From: an uncultured Bacilli bacterium
Lineage (GTDB): Bacteria; Bacillota_I; Bacilli_A; RF39; UBA660
Assembly (NCBI GenBank): GCA_934101235.1
Contig: CAKORH010000016.1
Coordinates: 1 to 12,054 of the forward strand
Direction of reading: 5' to 3'
DNA: 12,054 bases
Position 1 is the first letter of the stretch. Each line of letters begins with the position of its first letter. Positions 1 to 6,404 of the stretch are shown here, one piece after another. The notes below the pieces were generated by a model. That model did not search any database. It saw only the letters and a list, made by a program, of their open reading frames with translations, and was not told where the DNA came from. The position numbers and the translations under genes were made by a program.

Positions 1-74
1 GTTAATCCTATTAATGCTAAAAGTACTATAAATATACCTACAATACTTACTATAATTTTTTGTCTTTTATCCAT
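1..74 (-). CDS. N-terminus of a membrane-anchored or exported protein (partial)
   Basis: This gene runs off the left edge, so only the first 24 codons are visible. They read MDKRQKII followed by a hydrophobic stretch (IVSIVGIFIVLLALIGL) with a positively charged N-terminus. That is the pattern of a signal anchor or signal peptide. The ATG at 74 is set by a strong ribosome binding site (AGAAGGAG, about 7 bases upstream). A good promoter lies just before it and the sufU terminator lies before that, so it is a separate transcription unit from the suf genes. The visible residues are not SufB-like. Function cannot be assigned. Confidence 0.7.
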   Translation of the reverse strand, partial: MDKRQKIIVSIVGIFIVLLALIGL

Positions 75-102
75 AATGATCTCCTTCTATTTTACATTTA
101 TT

Positions 103-131
103 ATTTTAACAATTAATGGGTTTTATGTAAA
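103..131 (-). promoter_or_regulatory. Sigma-A-type promoter for the gene at 1-74
   Basis: Read on the minus strand, a -35 box TTTACA (126-131) is followed by a 17-base spacer and an extended -10 TG-T-TAAAAT (103-111). The boxes match 5/6 and 5/6 of consensus. The start codon lies about 29 bases downstream of the -10 box. The promoter sits directly beyond the sufU terminator. Confidence 0.7.
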
Positions 132-152
132 TATAAAGTTGGTGATAATAAT

Positions 153-188
153 AAAAAGAAAGTAAACATTTATTATTTACTTTCTTTA
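153..188 (-). terminator. Intrinsic terminator of the suf operon
   Basis: A 12-bp perfect inverted repeat (155-166 pairs with 176-187) has a 9-base loop, and on the minus strand the stem is followed by TTTTTATTATTA. The 5' arm is made of the last codons of sufU, so the stop codon (173-175) lies in the loop and the hairpin is fused to the gene end. Confidence 0.85.
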
Positions 189-604
189 TATTTATTTAAT
201 ATTTTTTTAATGCCAGTATATGGTAATGTTACACAAGTTTTTCTATTTTGTTGCTTATATATTTCTGAAAATGCTATTCCTTCATTTAATTCTTCTTCGT
301 TATAATCATTTTCGTTAACCATATTGAGAAAATTTTCTATATATTTTGTTGCTTCATCAATACTTTTACCAATAATATTTTTTAGCATAATAGATGTACT
401 TGCAGTTGATATAGCACATGCTTCACCATTAAAATGAATATCTTTAATTATGCCATCTTCTATTTTACAGTATATATCAATATTATCTATACAAGATTCA
501 TTATTAGAATTTATTTTTTCATAATTTAATTCATCTTTTCCATCTTTATTAAATGGGTTTTGATAATTATCTAATATTATTTCTCTTTTTGTTTCTTGAT
601 CCAT
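173..604 (-). CDS. sufU: SufU-type zinc-dependent sulfurtransferase for Fe-S cluster assembly
   Basis: SufU accepts sulfur from the cysteine desulfurase SufS and passes it to the SufBCD scaffold in the cytoplasm. The 143-residue length is typical. The N-terminus has the family pattern YxNPxN (residues 14-19). The expected zinc ligands are all present: Cys38 and Asp40 in SCID, Cys63 in GEACAIS and Cys124 in RKTCVTL. Arg121, just before the last Cys, matches the arginine that contacts SufS in Bacillus. The start codon lies 1 base after the sufS stop, with only a weak purine-rich site upstream, so translation is probably coupled. It is the last gene of the operon. In most Bacillota sufB follows here; in this window it does not. 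Confidence 0.93.
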   Translation of the reverse strand: MDQETKREIILDNYQNPFNKDGKDELNYEKINSNNESCIDNIDIYCKIEDGIIKDIHFNGEACAISTASTSIMLKNIIGKSIDEATKYIENFLNMVNENDYNEEELNEGIAFSEIYKQQNRKTCVTLPYTGIKKILNKYKESK

Positions 605-605
605 A

Positions 606-1805
606 TTATATCATTTCTTTCATTATTTTATTTTTATCACTTATTAATTCAATGAATTTATCTATTTCTTCATATGTGTTATAAAAATATAAACTAACTC
701 TTAATGAATTTTTTACTCCAGTTTGACTTTTTAAAATTTTAGCACAATGATTACCTGCTCTTACACATATATTATACTTATTTAGATAAAATGCTACATC
801 TTGACTAAATATTCCATCAATATTAAATGAAATAATTCCTGAATCACTTTCTAAATTTATTATATCTATGTATGGAATTTTAATTAATTTGTCTATCATA
901 TAACTCTTTAGTTTTTTTTCATATTCATTTATATTGTCCATCCCAATATTATTTAAGTAATCAATTGCACTTGCTAATCCTATAGCTCCTGCAATATTAG
1001 GAGTTCCTGCTTCTAATCTAGTTGGTAATTCTTTTAAATATACTTCATTTTCATTATCAAATGATTCATTCATTCCACCACCAAGGTTAATTGGTTTTAA
1101 TTTATCTAAAAATTCTTTTTTTCCATATAAAACACCAATTCCTGTTGGTCCTAACATTTTATGTCCTGAAAATGCTAGGAAATCTATATCACTTTTTTTG
1201 ACATCTACTTTTTTATGAGGTACTAATTGTGCTCCGTCTACAACAACAAAAATATCATTTGCATGAGCATATTTACATATTTCTTCTACTGGTCTTTCAT
1301 CTCCAACTACATTAGTAATACCTGCTATACTTATTAATTTTGTTTTAGGTGTTATTGATTTTATTACATTTTCCATTGTTACATGTAAATTTTCATCTAG
1401 ATCAATGTAATTTATTAAAACATTATTTGTGTTGGCTAATCTAAACCATGGAAGAACATTTGAAGCATGTTCACTTTTTGTTAGTAATATTTCATCACCT
1501 GGTTCTAATAATTCTTTAAAAAAACCTTCAGCTATCATATTTAATGACTCAGTAGTTCCACTTGTGAAGACTACTTCATCAAATTCTGCATTTATAAATT
1601 CTGCTACTTTTTTACGGGCAGTTTCATATGCAACATCAACTTTGTAACTTATTTGATAATCACCTCTATGAGCATTAGCGGAATAATTTTTATAATAATC
1701 AGTTATAGCATCAATTACACAATTTGGTTTGAAAGTTGTAGCGCCATTATCAAAATATATTATATCTTTATCTAACATAGGAAAATCATATCTATATTTA
1801 TTCAT
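606..1805 (-). CDS. sufS: Cysteine desulfurase SufS (class II, PLP-dependent)
   Basis: SufS removes sulfur from L-cysteine, holds it as a persulfide and hands it to SufU. The 399 residues are full length for the group. Visible marks are TSGTTESLN (81-89, phosphate binding), His113 in SEHASN stacking on PLP, Asp190 and Gln193 in VVVDGAQ, the PLP lysine Lys216 in FSGHK, the catalytic Cys354 in RAGNHC, and Arg369 in SLRVS. The usual motif is RxGHHC, so Asn352 replaces the first His. The ATG at 1805 has a strong AGGAGGTG ribosome binding site, the best of the operon. It sits 19 bases after the sufD-like gene and 1 base before sufU. Confidence 0.97.
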   Translation of the reverse strand: MNKYRYDFPMLDKDIIYFDNGATTFKPNCVIDAITDYYKNYSANAHRGDYQISYKVDVAYETARKKVAEFINAEFDEVVFTSGTTESLNMIAEGFFKELLEPGDEILLTKSEHASNVLPWFRLANTNNVLINYIDLDENLHVTMENVIKSITPKTKLISIAGITNVVGDERPVEEICKYAHANDIFVVVDGAQLVPHKKVDVKKSDIDFLAFSGHKMLGPTGIGVLYGKKEFLDKLKPINLGGGMNESFDNENEVYLKELPTRLEAGTPNIAGAIGLASAIDYLNNIGMDNINEYEKKLKSYMIDKLIKIPYIDIINLESDSGIISFNIDGIFSQDVAFYLNKYNICVRAGNHCAKILKSQTGVKNSLRVSLYFYNTYEEIDKFIELISDKNKIMKEMI

Positions 1806-1824
1806 ATTTCACCTCCTAAGCGTA

Positions 1825-2391
1825 TTAATTATTATTTAAAAAACCATCTATAATTAATTTTGTTGCTAAATCATTATTTATACCTTTACTATTTAAATAA
1901 AATAAATATTTAGAATCTATAGTAGATATACTTGCTGAATGATTTGCAATTACATTTTTAGTATTTATATACATATTAGGTAAAACTGTAGATGTTCCAT
2001 TATTAATATTTAACACTTTAATTTTTTCGTCTAGTTCATTATCATTTGTCAATTCATTAACTTTACCATCAATAATTATGTTACTTTTTCCACTATCATT
2101 AAGGTTATGTATGTTAATTAAATTTTTAGAATTATTTCCTATCATATCTATATAAATTTTTAAATCATATTTTTTATTTACTTTTATAGATGCATTATAA
2201 GTAAAGTTAGTATTATTTTTTTGTGTAATATTTAAATTTAAAGTAGACGATGATATATTTCTTTTATCATTAAGAATAAAACTTACATTGTCATTTAATA
2301 CGATATTTAATTCATCAATATCTTTTTCTATTTCACATACACTATCTTTATCGATAACTATATTACTGTTATCTAATATTATATTATTCAT
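1825..2391 (-). CDS. Very short SufD/SufB-family Fe-S scaffold subunit
   Basis: About 188 residues, against roughly 400-480 for ordinary SufD and SufB. The C-terminal 50-60 residues carry the family core clearly: VLPNMYINTKNVIANHSA, then STID, LFYLNSKGI and a final LIIDGFL. This matches the conserved xHGATxGxLD...LFYLxSRGI...GF block. His151 lies where SufD has its functional histidine (His360 in E. coli). The upstream part is a run of short polar-hydrophobic strands, consistent with a reduced beta-helix. The only cysteine is Cys19, outside the core, so the SufB-type catalytic cysteine is absent. The ATG at 2391, one base after the sufC stop, is preferred; a GTG at 2406 overlapping sufC would add 5 residues. 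Position between sufC and sufS fits sufD. Whether it works alone or with a distant SufB is unknown. Confidence 0.8.
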   Translation of the reverse strand: MNNIILDNSNIVIDKDSVCEIEKDIDELNIVLNDNVSFILNDKRNISSSTLNLNITQKNNTNFTYNASIKVNKKYDLKIYIDMIGNNSKNLINIHNLNDSGKSNIIIDGKVNELTNDNELDEKIKVLNINNGTSTVLPNMYINTKNVIANHSASISTIDSKYLFYLNSKGINNDLATKLIIDGFLNNN

Positions 2392-2392
2392 A

Positions 2393-3139
2393 TTATTTGT
2401 TCTCACTTACTTTATTTGCCTTATTAAAACCGTTTTTTTCTATTTTTTCTGCTAAACTATAATCACCATTTTCAGTAATTTTACCATCAGATAAAACGTG
2501 AACATAATTTGGTCTTAATTTTTCTAGTATATTTGTATGGTGAGTTACAATTAACATTGAACATGAATGAGTATTAAAGTATTCTAGTAAGCTTTCACTA
2601 ATAATGTTTAGATTATCTATATCAACACCAGAATCTATTTCATCTAATATTATAAAATCAGGTTCTAGTACCCATAAATGCATAAGTTCATTTTTTTTCT
2701 TTTCTCCACCGGACATACCTTCATTTATATTTCTATGTATAAAACTTTTATCTATATTTAATTTTTCACAAACATTATTCATTATTTTAGAAAATTCAAA
2801 AATATTATAATGGCGTCCAGTTTTTGCTTCTAATGCTACTTTAAGCATTTCTGAGTTTTTTACACCTTCTATTTCCATAGGATTTTGATTAACTAAAAAT
2901 ATACCTAATCTTGCTCTTTCTACTGTATCTAATTTTAATAAGTCTATATCTTTATAAAAAATACTTCCACTTTCTACTTTATAATTATTATCACCCATTA
3001 ATACTTTACATATTGTAGATTTACCACTACCATTTAAACCCATTAATGTATGAATTTCATTTTTATTTATTGATAAATTAAAATCTTTTAATATTATTTT
3101 ATCTAAAACACTTACTGTTAAATTTTTTATTTCTAACAT
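2393..3139 (-). CDS. sufC: SufC, ATPase of the Fe-S cluster scaffold complex
   Basis: SufC is a cytosolic ABC-type ATPase that drives conformational change of the SufB/SufD scaffold. Counting from the chosen start (248 residues), Walker A is GLNGSGKST (34-42), the Q-loop glutamine is Gln85 in FLVNQNPMEIEGV, the ABC signature is MSGGEKKKNE (142-151), Walker B is FIILDE (162-167) followed by the SufC-type IDSGVDID, and the switch His is His200. FLxxQxPxEIxGV and DSGxDID separate SufC from transporter ATPases. A GTG at 3148 opens the longest frame, but the ATG at 3139 is preferred because GGGTGG lies 5 bases upstream of it and the protein then starts MLEIKN as in relatives. It leads the operon behind an extended -10 promoter. 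Confidence 0.97.
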   Translation of the reverse strand: MLEIKNLTVSVLDKIILKDFNLSINKNEIHTLMGLNGSGKSTICKVLMGDNNYKVESGSIFYKDIDLLKLDTVERARLGIFLVNQNPMEIEGVKNSEMLKVALEAKTGRHYNIFEFSKIMNNVCEKLNIDKSFIHRNINEGMSGGEKKKNELMHLWVLEPDFIILDEIDSGVDIDNLNIISESLLEYFNTHSCSMLIVTHHTNILEKLRPNYVHVLSDGKITENGDYSLAEKIEKNGFNKANKVSENK

Positions 3140-3157
3140 AACATCCACCCACTACAT

Positions 3158-3166
3158 ATTTTATCA
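3158..3166 (-). promoter_or_regulatory. Probable extended -10 promoter of the suf operon
   Basis: On the minus strand TG-A-TAAAAT matches the extended -10 form (5/6 for the hexamer). It lies 18 bases before the sufC ATG, giving a very short leader. No good -35 box is seen at 16-18 bases (best TGGTTA), which suits an extended -10 promoter. No operator or riboswitch is recognised in the roughly 90-base gap between alaS and sufC. Confidence 0.5.
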
Positions 3167-3231
3167 CAACACTATTAATTTAACCATAATTATTTATTTA
3201 AATATGTTTTCTAATTTTTTCTTTAATAATT

Positions 3232-3261
3232 AAAAAAGACAATTATTCTAAAATTGCCTTT
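3232..3261 (-). terminator. Intrinsic terminator fused to the alaS end
   Basis: On the minus strand AAAGGCAATT (3252-3261) pairs with AATTGTCTTT (3235-3244): 10 pairs with one G-T wobble and a 7-base loop, followed by a run of T. The stop codon of alaS (3243-3245) spans the 3' arm and loop, and the last codons form the 5' arm. Confidence 0.85.
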
Positions 3262-4991
3262 ATTCTTCTAACTCCAGCACTACTTGCTTCTTCTTTTTTT
3301 ATTTTGAAATGTCCTAATTCTTTCGTATTCTTTACGTGAGGTCCGCCACATAATTCATGTGAAACATCACCAATACTATAAACAGTAACAATGTCTGGAT
3401 ATTTTTCTATAAACATACATTCTGCTCCAGATGCTATTGCATCATTTTTAGGCATTTCTTTAACTGTTACATCTAATCCTTCATTTATCCATTTATTAAC
3501 TAGTTCTTCTGTTTTTGTTTTTTCTTCATCTGTTAGTTTATGATCACAAGAGAAATCAAAACGCATTCTTTCACTAGTTATGTTAGAACCTTTTTGGTGT
3601 ACGTAATCACCAACAACTATTTTTAATGCAGCATTTAATAAGTGAGTAGCAGTGTGGTATTTGACTTCCATTTCTCCTGTACTTGCTAGACCACCTTTAA
3701 ATTTTCCACTAGAACCTTGTCTTGATAATTCTTGATGTGCTTTAAATTTTTCTTTAAAACCATCAGTGTCAACTTTTATACCTAATTCACTAGAAAGTTC
3801 ACATGTTAATTCGATTGGAAAACCATAAGTATCATATAATTTGAAGGCTAAATCTTTATTTAAAATTCCGTCAGTTATATTGCTTGTTATTTTTTCAAAT
3901 TCTTTTAATCCTTTTTCTAATGTTCTATTAAATTTAATTTTTTCGTTAGTTAAAACATTTAAAATAACATCATAATTATTACTTAGTTCTTCATAATATT
4001 TTTTATACTTTTCTATAATTAATTTTGCAATCTCAGTATCCCAGTCACTATTAATATCGATACCTAATTTTTTAGCATGTCTAATAGATCTTCTTATTAA
4101 TCTTCTTAAGATATATCCTTGGTCTGTGTTACTAGGTTTAATCATAGCATTATCTCCAGCTATAAATACAGAAGTACGTATATGGTCGGCAATTATTCTC
4201 ATACTTTTTTCATTACCTAAGTATGGTTTCATACTTATACGCTCTATAAGTTCAATAACATCTTTCCATACACTTGATTTATAGTTGTCATTTACTCCTT
4301 CTAGTACAGCAACAACTCTTTCATATCCCATACCTGTATCAACATTCTTTTTAGGCAATTCAGTAATTTTACCGTTTTCGTCTTTATTGAATTCCATAAA
4401 TACATCATTCCATATTTCAACCCAACGAGTATCTTCTGGATCAAATGTTTCAGGTATTTCATCATCACTTCTAAAATAAAACATCTCAGAATCCGTTCCA
4501 CAAGGACCAGTAAGCCCTGCTATCCAAAAGTTATCTTCACTAGTTTTTGCTATGTGTTTTTCATCTATCCCTAAACTTTTCCATATTTCTATTGCTTCTT
4601 TATCTTCAGAAAGTATGTCATTTCCAGCAAATACTGTAACTGCTAATCTTTCTTTTGGTATTTTTAAAACTGTTGTCAAAAATTCAAAACTCCATGTAAT
4701 TGCTTCTTTTTTAAAGTAATCACCTAAACTCCAATTTCCTAACATTTCAAAGAATGTATGATGATATGTATCTCCTATTTCATCTAGGTCATTGGTTCTA
4801 ATACATTTTTGATAGTCAACTAATCTAGTTCCATATGGATGTGGTTGTCCCATTAAATATGGTATTAATGGTTGCATACCAGCAGTATTAAATAATACAC
4901 TTGGATCATTTTCTGGTACTACTGGAGCACTTGGTATTTGTTTATGTCCTTTCTTAACAAAAAAATCTATATATAAATCTTTTAAATTCAT
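3243..4991 (-). CDS. alaS: Alanyl-tRNA synthetase, short form without C-Ala domain
   Basis: This enzyme charges tRNA-Ala and clears mischarged Ser/Gly. The class II motif 2 region is FFEMLGNWSLGDYF (80-93) and motif 3 is GYILRRLIRRSIRH (292-305). The editing-site metal ligands are HTATH (His446, His450) and CGGPH (Cys548, His552). At 582 residues it is far shorter than the usual 850-900. It ends just after the editing domain at AGVRRIKAILE, so C-Ala is absent. The stretch between YDTYGFP (387-392) and HTATH is only about 55 residues, so much of the usual linker/beta-barrel region is also missing. The intact ends and immediate terminator indicate a natural short form, not a broken gene. The ATG at 4991 follows GAGGAAG and lies 2 bases after the preceding gene. 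No T-box leader is seen. Confidence 0.95.
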   Translation of the reverse strand: MNLKDLYIDFFVKKGHKQIPSAPVVPENDPSVLFNTAGMQPLIPYLMGQPHPYGTRLVDYQKCIRTNDLDEIGDTYHHTFFEMLGNWSLGDYFKKEAITWSFEFLTTVLKIPKERLAVTVFAGNDILSEDKEAIEIWKSLGIDEKHIAKTSEDNFWIAGLTGPCGTDSEMFYFRSDDEIPETFDPEDTRWVEIWNDVFMEFNKDENGKITELPKKNVDTGMGYERVVAVLEGVNDNYKSSVWKDVIELIERISMKPYLGNEKSMRIIADHIRTSVFIAGDNAMIKPSNTDQGYILRRLIRRSIRHAKKLGIDINSDWDTEIAKLIIEKYKKYYEELSNNYDVILNVLTNEKIKFNRTLEKGLKEFEKITSNITDGILNKDLAFKLYDTYGFPIELTCELSSELGIKVDTDGFKEKFKAHQELSRQGSSGKFKGGLASTGEMEVKYHTATHLLNAALKIVVGDYVHQKGSNITSERMRFDFSCDHKLTDEEKTKTEELVNKWINEGLDVTVKEMPKNDAIASGAECMFIEKYPDIVTVYSIGDVSHELCGGPHVKNTKELGHFKIKKEEASSAGVRRIKAILE

Positions 4992-4993
4992 TT

Positions 4994-5434
4994 TTACACT
5001 TCCTCTTTTTCACGTTTTAAAGCATTCTTTAATTCATCTTTATTTTCATATATTTCATCAAATATATTGTATAGTGAATCAGTAGCATCATATTCACCAA
5101 TTGCATAGCATTTTTTACCTAAACCGTATGCAACACCGGCTTCTATATGTCCACTTGTTCCACTAGGTAAAACTAATAAAAATTTTTCTGAATTTTTTTC
5201 TGCTTCCATATCAATTTTAAAGATATTTTTTACTATATCACTTTTTAAATCTAATTGTTCAAATTCTTTCATTTTTTCCTCTTGATTGGTAGCATTTTTT
5301 CCAAAACTATTATTAGTTTCATCATTTTTTAAGAAACAATAATAAGAAATATTAAGTTCATCAAATATTTCACAAATGCTTAATATATTATCTTTATTTC
5401 TTGTTCTTCCTGCAATAAAATATTCGTATTTCAT
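4994..5434 (-). CDS. Nucleoside 2-deoxyribosyltransferase-like protein
   Basis: A 146-residue cytosolic protein with a Rossmann-like opening (YFIAGRTRNKDN, 5-16) and a later block LLVLPSGTSGHIEAGVAYGL (86-105). The second block resembles the DxVxxxxxxxxxxxExGxAxxxGK motif of nucleoside 2-deoxyribosyltransferases and related nucleotide-sugar hydrolases. Glu98 would be the catalytic residue. If so, it would cleave or exchange the N-glycosidic bond of a (deoxy)nucleoside or nucleotide. The middle (38-82) is charged and not recognised. The AGGAG ribosome binding site overlaps the TAG stop of cmk, and alaS follows after 2 bases, so the three genes are co-transcribed. The cmk link makes a role in pyrimidine nucleotide metabolism or clean-up plausible. 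The gene is firm; the function is tentative. Confidence 0.6.
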   Translation of the reverse strand: MKYEYFIAGRTRNKDNILSICEIFDELNISYYCFLKNDETNNSFGKNATNQEEKMKEFEQLDLKSDIVKNIFKIDMEAEKNSEKFLLVLPSGTSGHIEAGVAYGLGKKCYAIGEYDATDSLYNIFDEIYENKDELKNALKREKEEV

Positions 5435-5444
5435 AATTATTCTC

Positions 5445-6092
5445 CTATTTTATATATTCCATTATTTTATCTACTACTTCATCAATTGTTAAGTTAGTAG
5501 CGTCTATATAAATTTGTTCTTCAGTTCGTTTTAAAGCTCCTACTGGTTTATTCATGTCATTATAATCTCTTTTTTTTATATTTTCTAGTATTTCATCAAA
5601 AGACATATTAATACCACTTTTTTGATTTTGAATATATCTTCTATTCGCTCGTTCTTCAACTGATGCATCTAAATAAAATTTATAATCTGCATTGGGAAAA
5701 ACTACTGTTGTAATATCTCTTCCTTCCATTACAACATCTTTGTTATTAGCCATTTTTCTCTGTAAATCAACAAGTATCTCCCTTACTTTAACGATACTTG
5801 AAATAGGCGAAACTATACTACTTACTTCTTTTGTTCTAATTAAATTACTAACATCTTCATTATTTAAATAAGTTTTACCTGATTCATCAAAATCTATATT
5901 TAATGTTTTTACAAGATTTATTATACTTTCTTCATCAGTTATATTTATATTATTTCTTAAAACGCTTAATGCAACGCATCTATACGTAGCTCCAGTATCT
6001 ATATATGTATACCCATATTTCTTAGCCAAAATATTAGCAATAGTACCTTTACCGCTTCCAGCTGGACCATCAATTGCAATTACTTTTCCCAT
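5445..6092 (-). CDS. cmk: Cytidylate kinase (CMP/dCMP kinase)
   Basis: It transfers phosphate from ATP to CMP or dCMP, feeding CTP and dCTP pools. The 215 residues match the family. The P-loop is GPAGSGKGT (9-17). The acceptor region starts at YIDTGATYR (30-38, usually DTGAMYR). GRDITTVVFP (124-133) is the conserved GRD block, and ASVEERANRR (143-152) is the lid arginine region. The tail carries the expected DATNLTIDEVV block. The ATG at 6092 has a GGTGG site 7 bases upstream. It is the first gene of a cmk, deoxyribosyltransferase-like, alaS unit, starting right after a strong terminator. In many Bacillota cmk sits near rpsA or der; here it does not. Confidence 0.97.
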   Translation of the reverse strand: MGKVIAIDGPAGSGKGTIANILAKKYGYTYIDTGATYRCVALSVLRNNINITDEESIINLVKTLNIDFDESGKTYLNNEDVSNLIRTKEVSSIVSPISSIVKVREILVDLQRKMANNKDVVMEGRDITTVVFPNADYKFYLDASVEERANRRYIQNQKSGINMSFDEILENIKKRDYNDMNKPVGALKRTEEQIYIDATNLTIDEVVDKIMEYIK

Positions 6093-6116
6093 TATTACAC
6101 CACCAAACTAATTATT

Positions 6117-6122
6117 ATTATA
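6117..6122 (-). promoter_or_regulatory. Probable -10 box of the cmk promoter
   Basis: A perfect TATAAT on the minus strand lies 24 bases before the cmk start codon. The only possible -35 at 16 bases (TTAATT) falls in the loop of the preceding terminator and is poor. The box sits 2 bases downstream of the T-run of that terminator, so termination and re-initiation are packed together. Confidence 0.45.
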
Positions 6123-6124
6123 CT

Positions 6125-6154
6125 AAAAAAAGTACTTTAATTAAAGTACCTTTT
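6125..6154 (-). terminator. Strong intrinsic terminator between the accessory unit and cmk
   Basis: Minus strand AAAAGGTACTTT (6143-6154) pairs with AAAGTACTTTTT (6127-6138) around an AATT loop, with one G-T pair, and runs into TTTTTTT (6125-6131). The core is an 18-base perfect palindrome. The stop codon of the decayed gene fragment (6153-6155) overlaps the base of the stem. Confidence 0.88.
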
Positions 6155-6400
6155 ATGAAATTTTGTATGTGTTTGCTTTTGAACTATCTTTGCTAGAAAA
6201 AATATGCACATGTATTTTTTGTTACTCCACTAATTTCTATATTAGTGTTTGCACTATTGCCTTCTATAATATTTAACTTAATTGTTGTAGTTTCATTTTC
6301 TTCAAAACATTATTGTTTAGTAAATCTATATCTCTATGAATAGGTTCAAAGGCATAACTTACTATACCTTTAAAATTTACTTATTTAAATGTTTATAAAT
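6153..6400 (-). pseudogene. Decayed or frameshifted gene fragment
   Basis: The roughly 310-base stretch without an intact gene between the GT-C-like gene and cmk looks like coding sequence broken by single-base slips in homopolymers. Reading the minus strand in three successive frames gives YKHLNK, then VNFKGIVSYAFEPIHRDID, then TTTIKLNIIEGNSANTN...ISGVTKNTCAYF, then SSKDSSKANTYKIS and a stop at 6153-6155. The shifts fall at an A-run near 6382, a T-run near 6307 and a T-run near 6197. The final stop abuts the terminator, as for other genes here. No start codon or ribosome binding site is visible. I do not recognise the family. It may be a real pseudogene or an assembly or sequencing error in homopolymers. 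Confidence 0.5.
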
Positions 6401-6404
6401 TAAT

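Noticed and set aside
1..172. Search for a sufB start downstream of sufU
   Set aside because: The only frame there begins with a membrane segment, has its own promoter beyond the suf terminator, and shows nothing SufB-like.
1429..1647. 72-codon plus-strand frame inside sufS
   Set aside because: It is the antisense shadow of a conserved coding region, without its own ribosome binding site or family resemblance.
2604..2810. 68-codon plus-strand frame inside sufC
   Set aside because: Antisense to the SufC signature and Walker B region, with Ser- and Phe-rich composition typical of a shadow of AT-rich coding DNA.
4285..4501. Plus- and minus-strand frames of 64 and 66 codons inside alaS
   Set aside because: Both overlap the conserved AlaRS catalytic domain in other frames and resemble nothing.
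6132..6149. 18-base perfect palindrome as a possible repressor operator
   Set aside because: It is the core of an intrinsic terminator hairpin with an adjoining T-run; that explains it without an operator.
6093..6404. Possible riboswitch or leader RNA before cmk
   Set aside because: Most of the gap reads as frameshifted coding sequence ending at a terminator; no known riboswitch core or T-box elements are visible.
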